Below, piece by piece: positions 21,992 through 28,131 of a DNA stretch of 32,608 nt. Under the pieces are notes generated by a model. It saw only the letters and a program-made list of their open reading frames with translations, searched no databases and was not told where the DNA came from. Each line of letters begins with the position of its first letter. Position 1 is the first letter of the stretch. Source of the stretch: Bacillota bacterium (GTDB taxonomy: Bacteria > Bacillota > UBA4882 > UBA8346); assembly GCA_023435565.1 (NCBI GenBank), contig JAEYRN010000096.1, positions 1-32,608 of the forward strand, given 5' to 3'. A program made the translations under genes and the position numbers.

Positions 21992-24088
21992 TTATTCCGT
22001 CAAAAGTGATAGTATTTCAGCGGAACTGACCGCTTTACGTAAGTTCTCAACCTTTGCGTCATCGGATAGTATTTTGGTAAGGTCCTTTAGCGCCAGAATA
22101 TGCGATTTATTATCAATGGACGAAAGCCCAAACACTAAGTCGACCGGATCGTTCTCGGGATGCCCGAAATAAACGGGATTCGCCAACCTTAAAAAACTGA
22201 TGCCGATTTTATAGGCCCCCTCTGCGCTGCGGGAGTGGGGTAGAGCAATCCCTTTTCCGATAACAATATAAGCGCCCATGGATTTTACAACATTCACCAT
22301 GCCTTCAACATACTTTTCATCAACACACCCGCCTTCTATTAGCAGCTTCCCGGACTCTTGGACCGCTTCCTTCCAATCTCGGGCGGGATAGTCTAGTTCA
22401 ATCATTGTTTCATCCATCACATCTTTAAGCATCTTTTCATTTCCTCTCTCTTTTTTTTCGTTGACGATGACTGAATATTCCTCACCCAGCTCTTTAAGGA
22501 GCCGGTTTTTGTCCCGGATTACACAGTTCCTTTCCAAAATGTCCATCAGCTTATCGAAATCGAGCACCCGGTTGAATCTACGCTGAAAATATTGGTCTAG
22601 TAAAAATTGGTCCTTTGCGCTTATCAGCGGGCTTACTCTAAACACTCGGATCGTATCATGGCTAATATCCACCGTGGAAAGTATAAAGTCGACCGGGTGC
22701 TCGCTCAGAGCACGCCCCAGTTCACAATAAGCAACTTTATCAACGATATTCACCTCGTATTCGGAGGTCATCCGAGCCGTAAGCAGGTTGCATGTGCCTA
22801 CCCCCGAATCGCAGACTATTAAAACATTGGGCCTGACTTTTTCTTGGTGTCGCTCCTTTTCGATGATCGAAGCAAAATAGATGGCGATATAGCCAATCTC
22901 GTCCTCCGTTAATCTGGCTCCGATTAGCCGGTCAATTTCCTCAATGCACCGTTTTACAGCATTGAATTCGTTTGGATACTGACTTTTTATCTCTTGTAAT
23001 AAAGGGTTTTTAAGCCTTATTTCATTTTTCGCCCGGTAAATGGCTGGCCTGATATAGTGGACCAAATCGTTATAGAGCGAAACGTTACTCGAAAAATCGA
23101 CATCCAGTTGTCTACCGACCTCCTGGATTAATCTACAGATTACCAGCTGGAATTCGGCATAGTTTTCCGTATTATCCGGACAGTTCATCTTAGTATCGTT
23201 ACAGCCAATCAGTCGGATGGCGATATGCCCAATTTCCTCGATGGGGAACCGTATCCCAAATACCTTTGAAAGTTTCCGGGCCAGTTTATACGAAGCTTTG
23301 AACTCCAAGGATTCAAAAAGGGCTTCTAGTTTCTGCCGTTCGATGGAGATGATCTTATCATTACGGATACGTTCAATGGCAAGTTCGATCCAGGATATGA
23401 CAAGCAGAAAGGACTGGTCGGTTAGTTTTCGACCCAGGGTATCTTCAACCGCTCGAAGTTCCTCGTAGATACGTTTTGTATCCTCAAAACTACGGGTTCT
23501 ACAAATCCTATTGGATACACAGATGCTTGCCGAATAGTAAACTGTTGCATCGTAAATGCAAGATACATTCGCATACTCTAAATAACTGTTAAGCGCAAAT
23601 TCGCGGATTGTACACTCATCACCGGTTATTTTAATACCATACCTGGAGTTGGAGACTATATCAAAGGGCAAGGTCTGGATTTTTCCACGCAACCGATTCA
23701 GGTCATTAAGCACCGTCCCCTTGCTGACGCCAAGCCGTTCACATAGGGTAGCGATCATGATATAACTCCGCTGCTCAATTAATAGCATATAAAGGGCATG
23801 AATTCGTTCCTCCGGTCTTAAAATAACATCTTTTGCTTCAATCCCCGCAAGGGAGGTTAAAAACCCGTTTAGCTTGCCCTCTTCATCTTCCAAGCTCACG
23901 CAACCTTTATGTAAACGCTTGAGGGTCGGCAGATGTTTGGCCTGGAGAAAACAATTGATGCTGTTGATATCATTTTGGATGGTTCTCACGCTGACCCCAA
24001 AACTTTCGGCATACTGTTTAATCGGAATCGGCTGTTCCGCATCCTTCAACGCTTCAAGCATTTTCATCTGCCTGTTGCTGATAATCAC
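21992..24088 (-). CDS. PRD-containing transcriptional regulator with EIIB- and EIIA-like domains
   Basis: 698 residues, BglG/ManR-type DNA-binding activator. Domain order: HTH (residues 1-55, MLEALKDAEQPIPIKQYAESFGVS), second HTH (about 85-145), PRD1 (EEIGHIAIRLIG), PRD2 (LVHYIRPAIYRA ... EIGYIAIYFAS, where the second usual His is Tyr), a GatB-like IIB domain (VLIVCDSGVGTC, phospho-Cys) and a mannitol/fructose-type EIIA (about 555-698, GIALPHSRS, active His). Phosphate transfer among these domains sets its activity. No separate EIIA is present, so its C-terminal domain may also feed the IIB of the transporter. The start is GTG. It is the first gene of the operon and probably binds the twin palindromes at 24303-24406. 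Confidence 0.9.
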   Translation of the reverse strand: MIISNRQMKMLEALKDAEQPIPIKQYAESFGVSVRTIQNDINSINCFLQAKHLPTLKRLHKGCVSLEDEEGKLNGFLTSLAGIEAKDVILRPEERIHALYMLLIEQRSYIMIATLCERLGVSKGTVLNDLNRLRGKIQTLPFDIVSNSRYGIKITGDECTIREFALNSYLEYANVSCIYDATVYYSASICVSNRICRTRSFEDTKRIYEELRAVEDTLGRKLTDQSFLLVISWIELAIERIRNDKIISIERQKLEALFESLEFKASYKLARKLSKVFGIRFPIEEIGHIAIRLIGCNDTKMNCPDNTENYAEFQLVICRLIQEVGRQLDVDFSSNVSLYNDLVHYIRPAIYRAKNEIRLKNPLLQEIKSQYPNEFNAVKRCIEEIDRLIGARLTEDEIGYIAIYFASIIEKERHQEKVRPNVLIVCDSGVGTCNLLTARMTSEYEVNIVDKVAYCELGRALSEHPVDFILSTVDISHDTIRVFRVSPLISAKDQFLLDQYFQRRFNRVLDFDKLMDILERNCVIRDKNRLLKELGEEYSVIVNEKKERGNEKMLKDVMDETMIELDYPARDWKEAVQESGKLLIEGGCVDEKYVEGMVNVVKSMGAYIVIGKGIALPHSRSAEGAYKIGISFLRLANPVYFGHPENDPVDLVFGLSSIDNKSHILALKDLTKILSDDAKVENLRKAVSSAEILSLLTE

Positions 24089-24135
24089 CTACGCTATACC
24101 CCCTACCTAGAAAATACTCTTGTAAGCAGTTTTTT

Positions 24136-24196
24136 CTCTGTGTCTTCGTATCTCTGTGGCCAATAATGATTTAGCCACATAGCTCAGAGACATAGA
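24136..24196. repeat. Inverted repeat family 2, copy 2
   Basis: CTCTGTGTCTTCGTATCTCTG and GCCACATAGCTCAGAGACA arms around an AT-rich loop, the same arrangement as 17745-17807. It sits in the 5' leader of the regulator transcript. Confidence 0.68.
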
Positions 24197-24261
24197 GTTG
24201 AAAGGTTAATATTTTTGCCCCACACTCTTTTGGAAGTTAACAAATTTTTAATATTTTTTTC

Positions 24262-24291
24262 ATTATAACAACAAGTTGGATATTGTGAGAA
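24262..24291 (-). promoter_or_regulatory. Promoter of the PTS operon
   Basis: On the minus strand TTCTCA (24286-24291), an 18-bp spacer and TATAAT (24262-24267). The segment TGTTGTTATAAT is identical to that of the divergent promoter at 24418-24446. The poor -35 fits activator dependence. Confidence 0.7.
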
Positions 24292-24302
24292 GAACAAATC
24301 AT

Positions 24303-24320
24303 TTCGTAATGAATCGCGAA
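24303..24320. promoter_or_regulatory. Palindromic operator 1
   Basis: TTCGTAATGAATCGCGAA, of the form TTCG-N10-CGAA, 11 bp upstream of the -35 of the PTS operon promoter (centre near -57). The twin site is at 24389-24406. Confidence 0.7.
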
Positions 24321-24388
24321 AAAATTATTTTTTTATCCAATATAATATGTTTCATTAAAGGCCAGCTGAAAGATATACGTTATTTTTC

Positions 24389-24406
24389 TTCGTAATCGGA
24401 CGCGAA
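24389..24406. promoter_or_regulatory. Palindromic operator 2
   Basis: TTCGTAATCGGACGCGAA, same TTCG-N10-CGAA form, 11 bp upstream of the -35 of the divergent promoter (centre near -56). The flanks extend the palindrome (TTCTTCG..CGAAGAA). Confidence 0.7.
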
Positions 24407-24417
24407 GAAATTTATAC

Positions 24418-24446
24418 TTCTCAACATATTGGCCTGTTGTTATAAT
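24418..24446 (+). promoter_or_regulatory. Promoter of the metallo-beta-lactamase-fold gene
   Basis: TTCTCA (24418-24423), 17-bp spacer, TATAAT (24441-24446), nearly the same sequence as the divergent PTS promoter. Leader of about 90 nt to the TTG start. Confidence 0.7.
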
Positions 24447-24544
24447 TTAGATGACCAATAATACTTTTTTCAAGCAAACAATACAAATTACTTTAAATAA
24501 AATTTTTCTTGTAAATTTAGATAAAGTGGAGGGAGAGATCTAAC

Positions 24545-25393
24545 TTGAAGGTTACATTATTGCTCGAAAACACTAGCCTGTTTTGCCGTTATCTAAATGC
24601 GGAGCACGGATTCTCAGCTTGGATCGAAGATGAAGATATTAAAGTATTATTTGACTTCGGTTTTTCCGACAAGTTTATTAAAAATGCAGAGACCCTTGGA
24701 ATAGACCTTCGTTTGGCGGACTATGTAGTTCTCTCCCACGGCCACAAGGACCATTTCGGCGGTTTGAAATATCTCATGAAGTATTATAAAGACATGGCTA
24801 TGGCCAGAAAACCCATTATGTTATTTACTCATGAAGATATCTTCATCAAAAGATATAATTTTATCAAAAATGGACCTTCGGGATTGGATGTCAGCCGCGA
24901 AATCATGGAAGAGTATTTTGACGTGAGAGTCACTCCTGAACCTTTATGGCTTACCAAGAACCTTTGTTATATGGGCATAACCGAACTTACCAACGATTTT
25001 GAACACAAAGTCCCGCAAGTCCCTAAAAAGTTTAAGAATGGCGCCTGGGTTGATGATGTTGTCGACGAAGACACACAATTCGCATACAGGCATAAGAACG
25101 GTGAAGAAGTTAGCGTTATCGCAGCTTGTGCCCACTATGGAATTTGCAATATAATGGAATATGCGAAAAAACTAACCGGGGCGCACCGGATAAATACCTA
25201 TCTGGGTGGTTCTCATCTTCGAATCGATGAAGTCCCTCAGTCTCAAGTTGACAAAACTTGTGAATACGTGAAAAAACAAAATATCAAGAACTTTTATATC
25301 TGCCACGATACCGATCTACATTGCAAACTGGCTTTATGGAATGCAACCCCCAGTAAAGAAGCAGGGGTTGGGCTCGTTGTTGAATGTGATTAA
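24545..25393 (+). CDS. Metallo-beta-lactamase-fold hydrolase
   Basis: 282 residues. The metal motif is VLSHGHKDHFGG (HxHxDH, residues about 63-72), preceded by LFDFGFSDKF (first Asp). A later His is in AACAHYGICNIMEYAKKLTG, and the end has YLGGSHLR and the His in ICHDTDLHCKL. The overall pattern resembles the family of beta-RFAP-synthase-type proteins (dihydropterin-linked MBL proteins), which lack a single clear function. The start is TTG with GTGGAGGGAGAG just upstream. It is divergent from the PTS operon and shares its promoter and operator design, so it likely acts in the same pathway, perhaps as a second lactonase or ester hydrolase. Confidence 0.87.
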   Translation: MKVTLLLENTSLFCRYLNAEHGFSAWIEDEDIKVLFDFGFSDKFIKNAETLGIDLRLADYVVLSHGHKDHFGGLKYLMKYYKDMAMARKPIMLFTHEDIFIKRYNFIKNGPSGLDVSREIMEEYFDVRVTPEPLWLTKNLCYMGITELTNDFEHKVPQVPKKFKNGAWVDDVVDEDTQFAYRHKNGEEVSVIAACAHYGICNIMEYAKKLTGAHRINTYLGGSHLRIDEVPQSQVDKTCEYVKKQNIKNFYICHDTDLHCKLALWNATPSKEAGVGLVVECD

Positions 25394-25547
25394 ATTAAAA
25401 TTGTTTTTAATCATGATATTGATTATTTTATACTTGCGTTATTTACATTATCTGTAAGCGGCCTAATCCCTTCTGGGAACTATTGTTATTAATAGCTTAT
25501 ATTTTGTTCCTTCTACCTCTTATATCTAATTCATAGACCAATAAAAA

Positions 25548-25582
25548 ACGACTAATTCTAATTTACCATTTGAATTAGTCGT
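25548..25582. terminator. Hairpin, terminator-like
   Basis: ACGACTAATTC / GAATTAGTCGT, a perfect 11-bp stem with a 13-nt loop, preceded by AAAAA and followed by an AT-rich tail, after the gene ending at 25393. Confidence 0.65.
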
Positions 25583-25590
25583 ATAAATAA

Positions 25591-25614
25591 AAAAACCAGC
25601 TATTCAAGCCGGTT
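25591..25614 (-). terminator. Terminator of the tRNA-Arg gene
   Basis: On the minus strand, AAACCGGC-TTGAATA-GCTGGTTT followed by a T-run, 23 nt after the CCA end of the tRNA fragment; this is the natural terminator position for that tRNA. Confidence 0.65.
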
Positions 25615-25636
25615 TTAGTTTCAAACTTTATAAATC

Positions 25637-25686
25637 TGGCGGCCCCGAGATGAGTCGAACATCCGACACACGGTTTAGGAAACCGC
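25637..25686 (-). tRNA. 3' fragment of tRNA-Arg(CCT), attachment-site half
   Basis: On the minus strand: anticodon arm GCGGT-TTCCTAA-ACCGT (anticodon CCT), a short variable region, T arm GGATG-TTCGACT-CATCT, acceptor strand CGGGGCC, discriminator G and CCA. The D arm and 5' acceptor strand (GGCCCCG expected) are missing: sequence to the right has no tRNA features. This is the usual trace of an integrative element that inserted at the 3' part of the gene, with the intact gene expected at the far junction beyond the window. Confidence 0.75.
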
Positions 25687-25689
25687 CTG

Positions 25690-25950
25690 TATGTGTTTTT
25701 AGGCGTTCCTACGAGTTCTAAAATCCCTGATAAATAGGTACTTGTAAAATTTTGGAGTCCCATAAAATTCATAAAAATTCGTAGTAAATAGTTGCAAAAT
25801 AGTTGATGGCTGCTCAGAAGTACTTTTTATATTTTTTATCCTTGTTGAACCACCAAGGACACGAACCCCAGGTTCGCTGATATATGATACATGTATTGCA
25901 TATAACATATATTGTAAATATGAATAAGCTTTACTGTATCTTATTTTCTA
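25690..25950. other. Island-side junction region, no gene supported
   Basis: 260 bp between the tRNA fragment and the AbiEii gene. Open frames here have no family features. A small CGAACC-CCA-GGTTCG hairpin lies near 25861. Confidence 0.5.
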
Positions 25951-26901
25951 TCAATTTCTTGTTTGTGAAGTTTTCCAAATGGCCATCGGGTGTTCTTTAA
26001 CCCGTTCCAGCATTTCACCGGAGAACAGAAGTTCCGGTCTATATACTTTTTTGTAAAACGAATCGATATATTGTTGTAAAGCCGGTGTGATTACGATACT
26101 CTCAGCCAAAAATGTCTTTACTTGAGTTTTAGCTTTTTCCAAGTCAAAATCCACTCGTTTTACCAACATCGGGTACAAATCTTGGGCGATGGTTCTCGCT
26201 TGCAGCTTGTCCACAATCTTTGGAGAAAAATCGAGCTTTCCGGTATCACTGGTCAGCGTCCGGTAAAACACTACACAATGGCAATAGATATTGTATTGGT
26301 CATTCGATAAGATTCCAAATTGGCTTACATTATAAATATCAAAAAAATCTCTGGCCGCCAAACGGTTATATAAAGCAGCCGTTTTGGCAGCCAATAATTC
26401 GATTCCGTCAAGGGTGGCCACTTCTCCTGTTTCACCAAAAACTTCCGTACTGATACGCCGTTTCACTATGGGAAATACATGATGCCTTAAAAGGTAATTA
26501 ATTTCAATCTTAATGTTGTCATTATTTCCGGCATTATTGGCAAACCCGGCCACAATGGATTCAAGCGCAAAATATTTTTTTGATTTCGGTAAAATCCGAT
26601 AGCCTTCTCGCTCCAAATAATTTAATAGCAGTTTACGTACTTCTTCCCGCTCTTTAAGTACTGTATCCCTATTGGCATTCGAATGAAAGTCAAGATCGAT
26701 ATCAACCGACAACCGCGGCATACTGAAAATGGTTAAATTTAAAGCCGTACCGCCCTTTAATACCAACCGGTCACGTAGGAAAGCGTTGCTATTAATGAAC
26801 TCCAAAATTGTTACCAGACGATGGACTTTTTCGATAACATCCTTATGAAAACCTGTTCTTTCAGATAATGAAAGGTAATATTGTCGATTCGCTTTAAACA
26901 A
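25951..26901 (-). CDS. abiEii: AbiEii-type nucleotidyltransferase toxin
   Basis: 316 residues. The DUF1814/AbiEii nucleotidyltransferase signature is seen as RLVLKGGTALNL followed by MPRLSVDIDLDF (GGT then D-x-D), and IKIEINYLLR plus LLAAKTAALYNRLAARDFFDIYNV supply the conserved C-terminal core. AbiEii toxins are thought to transfer nucleotides, for example to tRNA, and act with an AbiEi partner in bacteriostatic toxin-antitoxin and phage-abortive systems. The gene overlaps the 3' end of the antitoxin gene by 8 bp, so translation is coupled. Confidence 0.9.
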   Translation of the reverse strand: MFKANRQYYLSLSERTGFHKDVIEKVHRLVTILEFINSNAFLRDRLVLKGGTALNLTIFSMPRLSVDIDLDFHSNANRDTVLKEREEVRKLLLNYLEREGYRILPKSKKYFALESIVAGFANNAGNNDNIKIEINYLLRHHVFPIVKRRISTEVFGETGEVATLDGIELLAAKTAALYNRLAARDFFDIYNVSQFGILSNDQYNIYCHCVVFYRTLTSDTGKLDFSPKIVDKLQARTIAQDLYPMLVKRVDFDLEKAKTQVKTFLAESIVITPALQQYIDSFYKKVYRPELLFSGEMLERVKEHPMAIWKTSQTRN

Positions 26902-27664
26902 TTAGATCGCTCTCCTCACTGCCACGGCTCTCCAAATCACCCGGTACAATTAACTGCCACCGCTTGATCAATTTACCGGAACCGTTTCGCGCTTCTTCAC
27001 CCAAATACCGCAAAGACCGGCCGCTTTTTTGTTCGCATAGGTCCAGCAAATCATTACTGGTACCCAGTTGCTTTTGGTATCGTTCTAAAAAATAGCCCGC
27101 TTTCTTATATAAAAACTGAAGATCGTATTTCGCCAAATAATTATTAAGCTTTTGATTATCTAATACGGGGCAGATGGCCAAACATTCATCAAGTTCGTGA
27201 ATCCCACCCGTATATTCGATATTCTTTAATGAATCGACAACTGTGCGCTCCAAGTCGGTAACCTTGATTTTCGGATTTAATTTATACTGAATTATCCCAA
27301 CATCAATCCCTTTTCCGGCATACCGGTACCGGGTACTTTCAAATTCAAAAGCTTTAAACCGTTTTTCCGACGCCACCCATGTTTCAAAACTGACTTGATT
27401 GGCATAACCATGGATTTCAAAGGCCGAATGGCATACCAAATAAGCGCCTTTATTGATTCGACTGGCTATTACATAACGGTTGGCAGTAGCATTCCGGTTT
27501 TCCAAATTAACAATGCAATAAAGCTCCCTTTGGATATGCTTAATCAAACCGCTCTTCTTGTATCTTTGCAGCGTCTTTTTGGTAGCTTCGACACTGCCGA
27601 TAATCGCCTGGGCATCCTCAAAAGTAAATACTTCTTGCTTAAGTAAATCCTCATAGTATTTCAT
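26894..27664 (-). CDS. abiEi: AbiEi-type antitoxin / transcriptional regulator
   Basis: 256 residues. An N-terminal winged-helix part (residues 1-60, FTFEDAQAIIGS...TLQRYKKSGLIKHIQRELYCI) is followed by the AbiEi core (ASRINKGAYLVCHSAFEIHGYANQ, KVTDLERTVVDSLKN). AbiEi proteins bind inverted repeats in their own promoter and neutralise the AbiEii toxin. The promoter at 27912-27940 between two matching palindromes is a good candidate for that control. The leader between promoter and start is about 240 nt and contains a large nested hairpin. Confidence 0.88.
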   Translation of the reverse strand: MKYYEDLLKQEVFTFEDAQAIIGSVEATKKTLQRYKKSGLIKHIQRELYCIVNLENRNATANRYVIASRINKGAYLVCHSAFEIHGYANQVSFETWVASEKRFKAFEFESTRYRYAGKGIDVGIIQYKLNPKIKVTDLERTVVDSLKNIEYTGGIHELDECLAICPVLDNQKLNNYLAKYDLQFLYKKAGYFLERYQKQLGTSNDLLDLCEQKSGRSLRYLGEEARNGSGKLIKRWQLIVPGDLESRGSEESDLIV

Positions 27665-27693
27665 AATAAAAACACCACTTTTAGTTTTTATAA

Positions 27694-27778
27694 AATAAGT
27701 TGAATTAATTTTCCAATATACATCATGTCCCTAAAGCCGGACATGATGAAAGAAATAATGAAATTAATTCAACTTATT
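27694..27778. repeat. Nested inverted repeat in abiE leader
   Basis: Outer arms AATAAGTTGAATTAATTT (27694-27711) and its exact complement (27761-27778), 18 bp; inner arms CATCATGTCC (27721-27730) and GGACATGATG (27739-27748), 10 bp. It lies in the untranslated leader of abiEi, 30 bp before its start. It may be a small palindromic element or a riboregulatory hairpin. Confidence 0.75.
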
Positions 27779-27870
27779 ACAGCTGTTATAGAAGTAAATA
27801 CCAATTTGATGTTATTTGCATTCGGCCCTAAGAATGCAAATCTTTAATAAGAGTTTTACTTCATCCTATA

Positions 27871-27892
27871 TAGTGGACAAATATATCCACTA
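27871..27892. promoter_or_regulatory. abiE operator 1
   Basis: 22-bp palindrome with arms TAGTGGA / TCCACTA around 8 bp; its twin at 27942-27963 has the same arms with one change. It lies just downstream of the -10 of the abiE promoter, over or near the transcription start. Confidence 0.75.
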
Positions 27893-27911
27893 CCTTATAT
27901 ATCTTAAAAGT

Positions 27912-27940
27912 ATTATATGCTGACTTTTAGTATTTGTCAA
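27912..27940 (-). promoter_or_regulatory. abiE promoter
   Basis: Consensus sigma-A promoter on the minus strand: TTGACA (27935-27940), 17-bp spacer, TATAAT (27912-27917). It is framed by the two palindromes at 27871-27892 and 27942-27963. Confidence 0.85.
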
Positions 27941-27941
27941 T

Positions 27942-27963
27942 TAGTGGACATATTTGTCCGCTA
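27942..27963. promoter_or_regulatory. abiE operator 2
   Basis: 22-bp palindrome with arms TAGTGGAC / GTCCGCTA around 6 bp, one base upstream of the -35 element. Matching site at 27871-27892; probable AbiEi binding sites. Confidence 0.75.
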
Positions 27964-27980
27964 TAGTAAAAAAATTAAAA

Positions 27981-28006
27981 CAGCTTTTTTCAAAAAAAAA
28001 GCCGGA
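27981..28006 (-). terminator. Weak terminator-like hairpin
   Basis: On the minus strand GCTTTTTT / AAAAAAGC with a short loop, then TGTTTTAATTTTTTT. It follows the small acidic open frame and would end the toxin-methylase transcript before the abiE promoter. Confidence 0.5.
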
Positions 28007-28011
28007 GAAGA

Positions 28012-28131
28012 TTACTCTTCTTCAGCATTGTCGTTATCTTTTTCATCGATATTTCCGAAAAATAACTGACTCGGATGGCCCGATGGAAAGAAATCATAAA
28101 TAACAAGTTTTAGTTGGTTTTCATTTATCAT
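28012..28131 (-). CDS. Small acidic protein overlapping the methylase gene end
   Basis: 39 residues, beginning MINENQLKLVIYDFFPSG and ending in an acidic tail (EKDNDNAEEE). Its ATG lies inside the last codons of the methylase-specificity gene (overlap 11 bp), the classic layout for translational coupling. There is no separate ribosome site other than the terminating ribosome. The C-terminal charge could mimic nucleic acid or serve protein contact; the family is not recognised. Confidence 0.5.
   Translation of the reverse strand: MINENQLKLVIYDFFPSGHPSQLFFGNIDEKDNDNAEEE

Noticed and set aside
25637..25720. Complete tRNA-Arg gene
   Set aside because: The D arm and 5' acceptor strand are absent; only the anticodon-to-CCA part can be folded.
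25835..25880. Second tRNA- or tmRNA-like end (GGGGTTCGTGTCC region)
   Set aside because: The T-loop resemblance is short, and no acceptor or anticodon stem can be built.
25699..25908. 69-residue minus-strand open frame next to the tRNA fragment
   Set aside because: No family features or ribosome site; it lies in the island junction and looks like chance.
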